A DNA stretch of 64,000 nucleotides from assembly GCF_050908995.1 (NCBI RefSeq), contig NC_135127.1, positions 12,294,001 to 12,358,000 of the forward strand, given 5' to 3'. The notes beneath the pieces are model-generated. The model searched no databases, was not told the DNA's origin, and worked only from the letters and a program-made list of their open reading frames with translations. Position numbers and translations under genes: made by a program. This DNA comes from Andrena cerasifolii (taxonomy: Eukaryota > Arthropoda > Insecta > Hymenoptera > Andrenidae). Positions 36,576 through 48,962 of this stretch are shown in pieces. How positions within the stretch are numbered: position 1 is the first letter of the stretch; the number at the start of each line of letters is the position of its first letter.

Positions 36576-36964
36576 CACAAACCATGCCTCCCTGCTGTGT
36601 GTTACTTAACCTCAGCGTGAAAAGCAAACTGTACTTCTATTGAGTTTGATTATAATTGACGTGCTCACCGCAAGTTGTTAGATGTTATTTGTTCAGTCGA
36701 CGAGTGTTTAGATATTATCGTTAAGTCATGTATAATATTTATCGAGGGTTTCGGCCGTACAGTTGGTTCTGTTTAACTTATCGTTAGATATCCATCAGAT
36801 ATCCATTTACGTGAGCTTTAATGTTGTAGGTTAGGTTACCGAAAGATTCGATTTTAGCGCCCCTAATGGTACCGATTTGTAATCTAATGGGGAAGATGGA
36901 CGAAAATGGCATGCGAGGTGTTGTTAAATTTCAGTGAAATGTTTGGTCACTCCAGCCACCTAGG
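36576..36964. promoter_or_regulatory. Divergent promoter region of MMS19 and UBTD
   Basis: 389 bases separate the two start codons. The sequence has no TATA box at a suitable distance, as is usual for housekeeping bidirectional promoters. The arrangement implies shared regulatory DNA; this is inference only. Confidence 0.5.
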
Positions 36965-39173
36965 ATGGGAGGCTGCATAGGTATAACGAGGGCAAGAAAC
37001 GCCTCCGTCGATGACACTACGGGAAATTCGACGAGGGTAAACTCCGGTAAATATCTACTCGTAATTAAATGCGCAGAAACTGCGATCAACAGCAGGCTAA
37101 CCTTGAAGACCACCAGCTTTTTCTCTTACCTTCGTACCTAAATAGTAGCTTGTATTGCGCGTTCTGCCTTGGTATTTGCATGTTATTTCTTACGCGTATA
37201 TCAAGTAATTTAACGTCATTACGTGCATCGTGAACGCTGCTGCTTTCAAACAAAAGATTTCCCCTGTGATTTTACATTTATCAATTCCGTTTGTTTTCGG
37301 TAAATATTTAAGTTACAGGATTGTTTGTCAGGCAACTTACCGAACTTTGTAATTCGGATGTCTTACGCTGAAAACTATGAAATAAATCATTGACTTTTGA
37401 GACTCGAAGTGTCCATTCCTCTTGCCCTTTGATGCCTATTCGTCAATTCTGTAGATTAGCATATCTTGTGTTTAACCATGGTACCCTAAAGGTAAGCTTC
37501 GTTTAAACAGGAAATTCAAGAAAAAATCATCCACTATGTCACGAAGTAATTAGATGGAAATCGGATGTACCTTTGACAGAAGGTCAGCTAAGAAGTAAAA
37601 GGGATGAATTCTGGGATACAGCACCAGCGTTTGACGGCCGTAAAGAAATATGGGATGCCTTAAGAGCCGGAGCAACTGCAGCGGAAGCTCAAGATTATCA
37701 GTTAGCACAGGCTATATTAGATGGAGCTAATATCTCTGTGCCAAATGGCTTTTTAACAGAATGTTACGATGAGTTGGGAACTAGATATCAAGTTCCTATT
37801 TACTGCTTATCTTATCCAATTAATATCGTGAAAGAGGATAATGGAAGAGACTCCCCTGCCGATTGTTCAGGTGATAAAATCAGCTTCTACTAATTTTTAA
37901 CAGTACTTCTATACCGTGAAGAATGAAAATCAGTTGTAACATTTCTATCATTAATTATTTGCAGAACCTGTTGATAGCGGAGTTGAACAGACGTTAAAGC
38001 TTAGATTATCGACTACATTAGGTGAAGTTAAATTGCCTGTTTATAGCAAAGATACTATCATTACTGCTAAAAAGAAATTGCAGGTGTGTATAGGATTTTT
38101 CACAATCATAGGGGTCATCCTTAAATTATGTAAGGCTTTTTTGGGGGGGGGGGGTGGCGAATTTCTTGCGTTTTCTTACAAGGGGGGGGGGGAGTCAAGT
38201 AGCGTCTTATGTAATATTTTTTCACCTAATTTTCAATAAATACAAATTCTGTCATTAATATTCCAGAAAAGTAGTATTAGTTTAAATTTCCCGAAACCGA
38301 GTTAAATGAATTACAGTGGCGGACGACAGAAAGTTTACACCCTTTAAAATCGTATAACTTTTTTAGAATTGTTCCAAATGATTTAAGTTTTTTTCAGAAG
38401 CTAGAAGGATTAGTTTGTTAAGTGACGCGTTTCGTCTTTTTGAGAAAAAAATTGTAATTGTGGGAATAGCGAGAAAAAAATAGTAAAGGCCGTTTTTCCA
38501 ACTTTTTTTCTGAACCCGTAATGAAAATTCAAAAAACCCGTTTGTAACAAACGTTTAAATATCTCAGAATAAGGTCGAAAATCGCTGATTTCGGAATTTC
38601 GCGATTTTTTAATTTTCATTACAGGTTTAGAAAAAAAAGTTGGAAAAGAAAGCGACCTTTACTATTTCTTTTCGCTATTCAGGTCAATTACAATTTTTTT
38701 CAAGACGACAAAACGCATCACTCAGCAAACTAATCTTAGCTTCTCAAGAAAACTCAAGTGGTTTGGACAAATTCTAAAAAAGTTATGCGATTTTAAAGGG
38801 TGTAAACTTTCTGTCGTCCGCCACTGTGTATAAACCTTTAAAAGAGTTTTAATAACTGAAAAAATTAAATGTAAAAAATATTATGTAAGTAGGGGGTTGG
38901 AATATAAAATCTTACGAATTCGCCAAAATTATCCTTACGTAATTTAAGGACGGCCCCATACGATACGTCGACGGTGCTTGATAATTTTCTTAACGATATT
39001 GTTGTTAATAGAGTCAAGAAGGGCTAGAGCCATCTCGTCAGAGGTGGTTCTTTGGTGGCAAATTATTAGGCGATAAAATGCACATAGAAGAAGCAAAGAT
39101 ACAACCTGGTTATGTAATACAAGTAATTGTGAATCCAGAGAAATTGGATGACAGTCCAATGAAAACAAGCTGA
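36965..39173 (+). CDS. UBTD: Ubiquitin domain-containing protein (UBTD1/2)
   Basis: Four exons: 36965-37046, 37511-37870, 37965-38083 and 39012-39173; 240 residues against 234 in human UBTD2. It starts MGGCIG, a probable N-myristoylated and palmitoylated terminus as in vertebrate family members. The UBTD domain (about residues 40-130) shows RWKSDVPLTEGQLRSKRDEF, WDTAPAFDGRKEIWDAL, LAQAILDGANISVPNG and YDELGTRYQVPIYCLS. A ubiquitin-like domain follows (LKLRLSTTLGEVKLPV ... EPSRQRWFFGGKLLGDKM ... IQPGYVIQVIVN). The family binds E2 and E3 enzymes and ubiquitin. Intron 3 (928 bases) is inflated by two nested MITEs. AATAAA lies at 39327-39332. Confidence 0.95.
38111..38957. mobile_element. Outer MITE with GGGGTCATCC-type ends and poly-G runs
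   Basis: The left end (38111 on) and the right end (to 38957) are inverted copies: GGGGTCATCCTTAAATTATG against GGGGCCGTCCTTAAATTACG, continuing through GTAAGG and GGCGAATT. ATA flanks both ends (38108-38110 and 38958-38960), a possible target duplication. The left arm carries runs of about 12 and 11 G. It lies in UBTD intron 3 and is interrupted by a second element. Confidence 0.7.
38314..38826. mobile_element. Inner palindromic MITE, CAGTGGCGGAC ends
   Basis: About 513 bases beginning CAGTGGCGGACGACAGAAAG and ending with its reverse complement. The two halves fold back on each other over about 230 bases per arm at about 85% identity. The ends resemble Tc1/mariner-type MITEs. The element sits inside the outer MITE, so it inserted later. 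Confidence 0.8.
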
Positions 39174-42100
39174 ACTAATCTACACGTGAGATACGAGTCA
39201 CATTGAACCAACTACTTTCTAATAAGCACATTCTTACATATGTTCAAGTAAGAATACACTTTTTTTTTAATTTTATATTGTATCATTGTTAAGGGTAGAG
39301 CAGCAATTCTGGAAGTGATTTTTTACAATAAAATACACTTAAACGTTACTCTCGTAATACACGTAAATATTGTAAGAATACTATTGCGTTTAAATTATGG
39401 GTTGTGATTATTTAATTTTTGTTAATTTATGCTAGCTCGAAAGGAAACAAATTTAAAAGTGTTAACTACACACAGGAATAAACTACTAGAGAATTCCAAT
39501 TAATATTTATGATTATTTTGAAAAGATATGAGAAAATATTGGTTTTGTAACGATACTTAATTCATAGGAAAAAGAAAAAGGATGATTATAGTCTAATTCC
39601 GATATTGTAATACTTATTTGTTACTACCAACGAAGGTGCTGGTGCTGTAACACTTTGAAAGAACTAAGTATACATCTAAAAATTATTCTGTGCTGCTTAT
39701 TGAACCATGTTGCATAATTATATGATCTAAGGAGTAAGTCATACAGTTAAAGAGGATTGTAATAATATGAAGAATAACACAAATATTCAATATAAAAACA
39801 TTAATGGACAATAGCGAAAGAAAGAACAAGATATACTTTGCTTGTTAAACTGCATTTTCTCATTTTCTGTAGAAAATCATCACCGAAGCTTCTTTTTCTT
39901 TTGAATTTCAAAGAAATACTTATAAATGTTCACTAGGATCAAATGAGAAAGAACAACTAGTAATATCTTGTGTTATTTTTACATGATATGTAGGGCATAT
40001 ATTTTTTCAAGTTCTTTTTTTTTGACTCGGTTCTCTAAAGTTCTTTCTATCGATTATAAATGTTTATAAGTTTGCATTATTTCATAAGAGTAGATGTTTG
40101 GCCTATCAATGGCCTGAAAATTACGATTCCTTCCTGTAAGTACTAATAGGATACTGTATAAGATCTTCACAGCCGAATAATGCGCAGAAAAGAAAAGATA
40201 AGACTAATATTCACATACATGTGATGCAGAATGTATTATTTTTTCACAATTTTATCGGCATTATCGGTTTCACATCTGCGTTCTTTATATTTATGACGGA
40301 ATCTTTCCTGGCACTGAATGTCTACTTCTGCACCACATGTTGCACGAAAGAAAAATCGTCTGAAGCTGAAGTATATCTATACAAAAGTGTCATACTATAC
40401 GTGTGAATTTATTGACTCTACTAATACGGCGGTGATAAAGTTTGTTTCTTATATGCATTGATCATAAAATTATAATATATACTATCGTTGCGTGTGCGTG
40501 TATGTATAACATATAATATATAAAGCGTATATGTATACAGATACATATATCAGTTTCCCCATTATTCTCGATTTGAGTGTGAAAACAAAAATATTTAATC
40601 TCACGAATAATTTATTTACGAATCGGATAATTCTGTTCGAGTACCGATAATATAAACGATCGAGATATCGTTAAAAGTACAGATAAAAACGTGCGTGAAA
40701 TGCTGTTCATATATAAACAACTAATTGTTATATTATCTATGATGCATTTCTTCGATACGCTATAAATTGCAGTGCAAATAAAGGGAGCACTTATTTTCGA
40801 TCTACGTAAATATATATATATATACGATTCTTCTGTCTCTCTACTAGATCATTGTGTTCAAAAATTGTAACTCCTTTGTACAAAGCAGTAGATGTGTTTG
40901 TAAAATATGGCGCGTCAACAATATACAATTACAAGGTACTTCGGTCCGATTAAACGTACAGTGTACACGATTCGTTGGTAAGACAGTAACGCAATACATA
41001 TAAAGTATTACTTTGCGTATTATTTAAGTCTATAGACACCCAAACTGAAATAATAATTTTGCATTTATGGAGAGACACAAGTTACCAGAAGCTAATTAAG
41101 ACGTATATGATTTTTAATGGAATGACAAATACTATCAGACTGATATTAATTTTGCAATGTATAGAATTTGGGTTACCTCGTAGCATATTCTGGATGATAT
41201 TCAAACTAACGCGGAAACGTTATTTCGCGCATAGTATTGATCGAACTGTATATCCTTTTGCACATAGCGGCACAAAGGTTTTAATATAAATGTTGAATTT
41301 TCTTTTTTTCAGTGATGTAATTTCTATTCGCATGAACGATGCAAAACATTTTTCTTTAATACTCATGTCCATATAATAATGAATAAAAAATGTGATGCTG
41401 CGCAATTGCCATATAAGAAAATGAAAATGAACATGAAAATGAACATGAAAATGAGAATGAGTGTAAATAAAAAAACGTTACAATAATGAAAGTGCAATTC
41501 AAAATGCCTAATAAATATTGCTGCTGCTTAATATTAATATTGTTATGTTGGACCAATGCATACAGGGCGTTTTAAACAAAGAAGAAAATAGAGAAAAAAA
41601 CGAAAAAAAATCAAAGATCGACTGATTGGAGGTCAGATAGCACAACTGCCAGTAAAATAAAGCTGAATTCACTGTGTTGCTAATCACAAATTATTAGAAG
41701 ATACGATATAAAAGAGGTTTTGGAATGCTAACAAAAATATTACTGTAATTAGATAGCAATTATCAATTAAGCAAGGTTTACACATTTTTTAAACTTATTA
41801 AATGAGTAATATTACTTATTAAAGCTGATTTTTTAAATTAGGTGCCAGTACTAACATCATTTAACATTTGACATATGCCGAAAAACACATGGAAAAAGCA
41901 AATGATGTTAGTAGTCAGTTTACATTGATTTTACAATCTAGCGGTACAATTCTGTCAGGTCCATAACATGTAATTGTAATGGAAATTACACTGTTTATAC
42001 AAATACTATATGGTCTGTTTACTATTAATTTAAGATAGTTATTTATTTGTTCTTGGTAAATAAGAAATTAAATATACTTACAAACAATATAAGATTACTT

Positions 42101-42660
42101 AAACTTTGATATTCTGATTGTAGGTATAAGTCTCACGAGCAAAACTGAGGTAACTCGGAATGTAAGAAGTCTAAGGACTGTCTCTCGCTGTCCAGTTACC
42201 CAATGGTATGCGTCAACAATTCCCTCCCAATTGCCGGGGGAACTCCTTGGAACAAGTAAGCACTCACCCGATCACTCACTCACGTGCACCACGCACAAAA
42301 CGCGCAGAGTACCTTCACTCTGTAGCCCGTACTCGTTGACGGTCCGGTCGGTTGGGCACTGCCAGAAGTCCTGCAGAAAGTAGAAGGGATAGGTTGCTGG
42401 TGGGGATCCACCCTACTCCACAGGCTTTCCCATTCTTCTCTCGCCCATCTCCTTCAGTTTTGCTCGCGAGATTTCTACGTTACTTTAAGATAAACACATG
42501 TAAATTAATTTCTATGAATATTGATTATTGATAATGCATTGTCAAATAAAGCATAATGTTGTGAAAATGCTGTGGCTTTCTTCAATCAGTTCCTAATTTC
42601 TACGAGAAAACCAAATATTAATAACACCACAGAGCTTAACAATTTACAAACGTTACGTTT
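39174..42660. other. AT-rich convergent intergenic region, no gene seen
   Basis: UBTD (+) and COX15 (-) converge across 3.5 kb of AT-rich DNA. Seen are the UBTD poly(A) signal near 39327, a short tandem run of about 12 bases (ATGAAAATGAAC type) at about 41419-41460, and a GC-richer island at 42.12-42.48 kb that may be a transposon fragment. No coding exon is recognised. Confidence 0.5.
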
Positions 42661-42670
42661 ATTTCTAACT

Positions 42671-44398
42671 TCACTTAACAACATATTTTAAATACTTTAA
42701 TTCGTGGCACAACCAAATCATTGCACTTAAGACGATAAGGCTACCAGATTGATGCGATGCGGCTAATACTAATGGCACGTGATACACTAATGTCGAAATT
42801 CCTAATAGTACTTGTAGATAGCCTGCGCAGAGAACAGCAGCCGCGGCTTTCTTTGCATTCCCAGGAAGTCTGTGGCTACGAGACGCTATCCCAATATAAG
42901 TTATTAATGATAAAGTGACAACTCCCTGTAAGCAATAATGTATGTATATTTATACATTGCAGTACTGGCGATCCATTTAATGTTTAATTTCATTTCTAGA
43001 ACGTACCAGAATTCGGTGATCAAATTGTACAGCGGTCGGATTTTCGGTAAAGTTTTTCCACTTGGGTGATATCGCGATCATATCGTCCGGTATCCATTTA
43101 TTTGCCATTTTCGGGAACGTGTTATAGATAAGACCTGCGTCCATCCCTGCTACAAACGCTCCAGACATAGCAGTAAGAAAAACCAATCCTTTCGTGGAAT
43201 GAACTAACGTCCTAAATCTGTTTAGCTTGCGTTTTACATCGTTGATATTAACATTAGAATGATTAAGGTCTAGTTTCTGAGCAGGCAGCAAGTAACTTAA
43301 AGCGTTATATAAGAATCCTGTGTATATAATAAATGCCATTCCTAAATGCGCGGCTAAACGATACTGCGAGACACGGGGAACGTCCGATGGTTCCACGAAA
43401 CGATCTTCCAAGCCAGATTTAACCATGTACCAACCCATAAATCCTTGTAAACCGATTAACGATCCCAAAACAAGTACTCTGGTTTTCATCCCGGGTTTTA
43501 GCATACCTTTTGCCCAGAAGTAGGTCGCTGGTATTATGAATACAGTGCCTATCAAACGTCCCCACATTCTATGCATGTATTCCATCCACCAAATGCGTTT
43601 AAATTCTTTCAATGTCATGTTCTGATTATTACTATAATTAAGATTTACATGAAAATAATAGTTTGTGAAACTTTCATTCACCTCGTAGAATAAAGTCTCA
43701 CATTTTGTATTCAGGGAATTGTTTGTAGCGCTCAAATTCTGCGTGCCAATCGCTTTCGGTAGTAGGCATCTTTTCGCCGAGTAATTTCCAAGTGACCATA
43801 GATAGACCTGACTCTGTAAGCCTCGTTACACCTCCTAAATACACAGGAAAGGAGAAACATTTTTTTGTGAATAATTTTCTAATAAATTTTATTCGTGTGG
43901 CGACATATATTATGGTTCTATAGAAAATATTTGGTAAAGAAATTGTACGAGTTTTAACAATTACTTTCCATAAGTTTCGTCGGTAACAACTTTTATCACT
44001 GAACGAACACAGAAATAAAGTATCAAGTAACTGATTATACCTAAAACTACAGCTATGAAAACCATGCCACTGCAGGTTAGCATCCATTTCCCTACAATTT
44101 TGTCTGATTTGCGGGCTGATTTTGATGCAAAACTTAAAGCTATAGCGCTCCCCTGTCTATGTACATTCTGAAAATAACATTAAGTAATTCAAAACTATAA
44201 GTCGTTCTATAATTGATTTGAAATGTATAAACCATGTAATACCTTATTTCCATAAATAGAACGTCCTTCCATTAGTATAAATGCCTTATCCTTAATTGTT
44301 GATTTTGGAACGCACGTATATAAGCTTTGAACCGTTGGTAAAAATCTTGTACTGCTCCTTCTAACCGTTGAGGTACAATATCTTAGTAAACCGAACAT
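42671..44398 (-). CDS. COX15: Heme A synthase COX15, mitochondrial
   Basis: Five minus-strand exons: 44243-44398, 44041-44167, 43702-43834, 43007-43631 and 42671-42925; 431 residues against 410 in human. COX15 converts heme O to heme A for cytochrome c oxidase in the inner mitochondrial membrane. The N-terminus is Arg/Ser/Thr-rich without acids (FGLLRYCTSTVRRSSTRFLP), a matrix presequence. Eight membrane segments and the family histidine blocks are visible: GGVTRLTESGLSMVTW, YMHRMWGRL, GWYMVKSGLEDR, RLAAHLGMAF, FVAGMDAGLIYNTFPKM, FDHRIL and ASHQSGS. All phases close. Confidence 0.96.
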
Positions 44399-45099
44399 GC
44401 TAAAAAAGATTTAAAATTAAAGAAGTGATTTCACATTTACTTGTGGATATTATAAGTACATCTATATATTTACTCACATTGAAATGCTAAGTGTTCAACA
44501 ACTTTTGGGCACCGCTAATACGAGTCTGATGACTTCTTTACAAGATACTCACAGTAGTTGAATCTTTAATAAATGTTTCATCTACTTTTGTCCTTCCATG
44601 CTAGAATGTAGATTCAAAACTACCTGCATGTTATTAACAATTAGTTTGATTGCAACTGATTAACTACAGTAACTACACAGTAACATTTACTGATCACGGT
44701 TAAAATAGATATGACGAATTATGGATTTTTCTACAACCAATTTATCTACTTACAATTCCGAATGAATGTATAGATTTATAGACCCCTGACTATTTCCTGC
44801 AATACGTTTTCCAGCAATCATTTATACAATAATCAAAGTCTATTTATTATGGTAAAAAGCTACTTTAAGTTTTTAATACTGCGAGCCATCTATCGAAAGG
44901 TGACCAAGACTGGTGCCCTCATAACCCTCATTTGAAAAATTACCTACTATTTAATTCTAAAATCACAGCGAGGTATGTATATGTAGGAGTCCTATAAGTA
45001 CCTCGTCCGTGATAAAATCTAACTTTATAAAAAAAAATTATATATTTTTGTCAACTTCTTTCGACAACGTTTAAATTTTACGTTTCATATATTTTGAAT
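44399..45099. other. COX15 upstream and intergenic DNA
   Basis: Contains the COX15 promoter on minus (position undefined) and plain AT-rich DNA up to the TIR element. No gene seen. Confidence 0.4.
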
Positions 45100-45469
45100 T
45101 ACCGACCACGATCCCTACTACATTCTCCCAGAGTTGGCTTTTGGACCAGGAAATTCTCCCGAGTTAATAAGAATACATGATACTAAAGGAGGTGGCACGG
45201 CTGAGCTGTGCGAGAGAGCGAGAGCGCTAGCGCGTGCAACAAGGAGGGAGATAGGTGGAGCGTGCGAGAGAGAGCGCTAGTGTGCGCGACAAGGAGGGAG
45301 ATAGAATTATTACACAGTCACTGGAAATTCACGAATTTCTCATTTCCTGCACATATTTTATGAACTTTTAGAGTCGCCTCTCAAAGAATAGACCCTTGGC
45401 TACTTTCCTATGTGGTCTTTGCGCAGATTTTGATTACAATTAATTAGTTATTAACGGTTCTTTGAGACG

Positions 45470-45640
45470 ATGACGAGAACAATGCCGCGGTCCTATGTAG
45501 GCACTCAAGCTTCGTCGATTGTTGGTGCATTTTCTAGATGTAATTTATCAACTTTTGCAGTTTCATCTTACAGTATGGACCCTTGGCTACTTTCCTACGT
45601 GATAGTTGTAATGATTCCGATTACAATTAAGCAGCTATGA
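45470..45640 (+). CDS. Conserved 56-residue ORF in array unit 1
   Basis: The ORF starts MTRTM and has the hydrophobic stretch WLLSYVIVVMIPITI near its end, then stops after Lys-Gln-Leu. Equivalent ORFs occupy 46227-46397 and 47171-47341 in the next units. In unit 4 (from 48115) loss of the stop extends the frame to 111 residues. Homology is not recognised. It may simply be repeat sequence without a stop. Confidence 0.2.
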   Translation: MTRTMPRSYVGTQASSIVGAFSRCNLSTFAVSSYSMDPWLLSYVIVVMIPITIKQL

Positions 45641-48597
45641 AGAGTTTTTGGACAGAGATACAAGTCTCTCGCCGCGGTTAGTGAATGCATACTTTGTTTA
45701 AGGATTTTCGATCTTTTCAAAATGATTTATACATTTGTACAACTGGATTTGAGACTATAGTGTTGTGACAACGTTCAGTAATCACTCGTATGCGTTTTAT
45801 TCACGAATCGATACATAGTTACTAATAAAAAAGCCTTTTATATAGGTTACATTACCGTCCGCGATCCCTACATTATCCACAAGAAGTTCCCGAGTGTGCT
45901 GTTTGGACCAGGAAATTCGCCGAGTGAATAGGAATACATGATACTAAAAGAGGTGGCACGGCTGAGCTGAGCGAGAGAGAAAGGAATAGTGCGCGACAAG
46001 GAGGGCGATAGGTGGCGTGCGCGAGAGAGAGCGCTAGTGTGCGCGACAAGGAGGGAGATAGAAATATTACGCAGTCACTGGAAATTCACTAATTTCTCAT
46101 TTCCTGCACATATTTTATGAACTTTTAGAGTCGCCTCTCAAAGAATAGACCCTTGGCTACTTTCCTATGTGATCTTTGCGCAGATTTTGATTACAATTAA
46201 TTAGTTATTAACGGTTCTTTGAGACGATGACGAGAACAATGGCGCCGTCCTATGTAGGCACTCAAGCTTCGTCGATTGTTGGTGCATTTTCTAGATGTAA
46301 TTTATCAATTTTTGCAGTTTCATCTTACAGTATGGACCCTTGGCTACTTTCCTACGTAATAGTTGTAATGATTCCGATTACAATTAAGCAGCCATGAAGA
46401 GTTTTTGGACAGAGTTACCAGTCTCTCGCCGCGGTCCTATGTAGGCACTCAAGCTTCGTCGATTGTTGGTGCATTTTCTAGATGTAATTTATCAACTTTT
46501 GCAGTTTCATCTTACAGTATGGACCCTTGGCTACTTTCCTACGTGATAGTTGTAATGATTCCGATTACAATTAAGCAGCTATGAAGAGTTTTTGGACAGA
46601 GATACAAGTCTCTCGCCGCGGTTAGTGAATGCATACTTTGTTTAAGGATTTTCGATCTTTTCAAAATGATTTATACATTTGTACAACTGGATTTGAGACT
46701 ATAGTGTTGTGACAACGTTCAGTAATCACTCGTATGCGTTTTATTCACGAATCGATACATAGTTACTAATAAAAAAGCCTTTTATATAGGTTACATTACC
46801 GTCCGCGATCCCTACATTATCCACAAGAAGTTCCCGAGTGTGCTGTTTGGACCAGGAAATTCGCCGAGTGAATAGGAATACATGATACTAAAAGAGGTGG
46901 CACGGCTGAGCTGAGCGAGAGAGAAAGGAATAGTGCGCGACAAGGAGGGCGATAGGTGGCGTGCGCGAGAGAGAGCGCTAGTGTGCGCGACAAGGAGGGA
47001 GATAGAAATATTACGCAGTCACTGGAAATTCACTAATTTCTCATTTCCTGCACATATTTTATGAACTTTTAGAGTCGCCTCTCAAAGAATAGACCCTTGG
47101 CTACTTTCCTATGTGATCTTTGCGCAGATTTTGATTACAATTAATTAGTTATTAACGGTTCTTTGAGACGATGACGAGAACAATGGCGCCGTCCTATGTA
47201 GGCACTCAAGCTTCGTCGATTGTTGGTGCATTTTCTAGATGTAATTTATCAATTTTTGCAGTTTCATCTTACAGTATGGACCCTTGGCTACTTTCCTACG
47301 TAATAGTTGTAATGATTCCGATTACAATTAAGCAGCCATGAAGAGTTTTTGGACAGAGTTACCAGTCTCTCGCCGCGGTCCTATGTAGGCACTCAAGCTT
47401 CGTCGATTGTTGGTGCATTTTCTAGATGTAATTTATCAACTTTTGCAGTTTCATCTTACAGTATGGACCCTTGGCTACTTTCCTACGTGATAGTTGTAAT
47501 GATTCCGATTACAATTAAGCAGCTATGAAGAGTTTTTGGACAGAGATACAAGTCTCTCGCCGCGGTTCGTGAATGCATACTTTGTTTAAGGATTTTCGAT
47601 CTTTTCAAAATGATTTATACATTTGTACAACTGGATTTGAGACTATAGTGTTGTGACAACGTTCAGTAATCACTCGTATGCGTTTTATTCACGAATCGAT
47701 ACATAGTTACTAATAAAAAAGCCTTTTATATAGGTTACATTACCGTCCGCGATCCCTACATTATCCACAAGAAGTTCCCGAGTGTGCTGTTTGGACCAGG
47801 AAATTCGCCGAGTGAATAGGAATACATGATACTAAAAGAGGTGGCACGGCTGAGCTGAGCGAGAGAGAAAGGAATAGTGCGCGACAAGGAGGGCGATAGG
47901 TGGCGTGCGCGAGAGAGAGCGCTAGTGTGCGCGACAAGGAGGGAGATAGAAATATTACGCAGTCACTGGAAATTCACTAATTTCTCATTTCCTGCACATA
48001 TTTTATGAACTTTTAGAGTCGCCTCTCAAAGAATAGACCCTTGGCTACTTTCCTATGTGATCTTTGCGCAGATTTTGATTACAATTAATTAGTTATTAAC
48101 GGTTCTTTGAGACGATGACGAGAACAATGGCGCCGTCCTATGTAGGCACTCAAGCTTCGTCGATTGTTGGTGCATTTTCTAGATGTAATTTATCAACTTT
48201 TGCAGTTTCATCTTACAGTATGGACCCTTGGCTACTTTCCTACGTAATAGTTGTAATGATTCCGATTACAATTAAGCAGCCACGAAGAGTTTTTGGACAG
48301 AGATACAAGTCTACCGCCGCGTTTAGTGAATGCACACTTTCTTCAAGGATTCTCGACCTTTTCAAAATGATTTATAAATTTCTACAATATAGTCTTGTGA
48401 CAACGTTCAGTAATCACTCTTATGCGTTTTATTTACGAATCGATACATAGTTACTAATAAAAAAGCCTTTTATATAGGTTACATTACCGACCGCGATCCC
48501 TACATTATCCACAAGAAGTCCCTAAGTTGGCTATTCCGACCAGGAAATTCGCTCGAGGTAATAGGAGTACATGATACTAAAAGAGGTGGCACGGCCG

Positions 48598-48850
48598 AGC
48601 TGTGCGAGAGAGAGCGCTAGCGTGTGCGACAAGGAAAGAGATAGGTGAAGCGTGCGAGAGAGAGCGCTAGCGTGTGCGACAAGGAGAGAGATAGGTGAAG
48701 CGTGCGAGAGAGAGCGCTAGCGTGTGCGACAAGGAGGGAGATAGGTGGAGCGTGCGAGAGAGAACACTAGCGTGTGCAACAAGGAGGGAGATAGGTGGAG
48801 CGTGCGAGAGAGAACGCTAATCCGTGCGACAAGGAGGGAGATAGCTCGCT
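48598..48850. repeat. 50-bp minisatellite with GCGCTAGCG core
   Basis: At least five tandem copies of a 50-base motif (GCGTGCGAGAGAGAGCGCTA ... GACAAGGAGGGAGATAGG) have GCGCTAG at 48614, 48664 and 48714 in the intact copies. Two copies occur at the left end (45224 and 45274). The internal units carry shortened versions. Confidence 0.9.
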
Positions 48851-48962
48851 CAGCTCGAGCGTGCTACCTTCACTAGTATCATGTACTCCTATTAACTTTG
48901 CAGAATTTCCTGGCCCAAAAGCCAACTCGAGGATAATGCAGGGGATCGTGGTTGGTCGTAAT

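Larger units (their letters stand above)
45100..48962. mobile_element. TIR element amplified into a higher-order tandem array
   Basis: A terminal sequence at about 45100-45215 (ACCGACCACGATCCCTAC, GTTGGCTTTTGGACCAGG, ACATGATACTA) recurs in direct orientation near 45850, 46794, 47738 and 48482, and inverted at about 48850-48962, so the array has terminal inverted repeats. Spacing is about 740, 944, 944 and 744 bases; the two 944-base units are almost identical. The 944-base units contain a 187-base duplication missing from the flanking shorter units. No transposase is visible. It is a non-autonomous DNA element turned satellite-like. Confidence 0.85.

Noticed and set aside
40636..40650. TGTTCGAGTACC as a tRNA B-box
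   Set aside because: No matching A-box, acceptor stem or anticodon arm nearby.
48115..48450. 111-residue ORF as a membrane protein gene
   Set aside because: It is the array's 56-residue ORF extended by loss of a stop in unit 4; treated as part of the repeat.
48598..48850. CRISPR-like array
   Set aside because: Contiguous 50-base tandem copies without unique spacers, in a eukaryotic genome.
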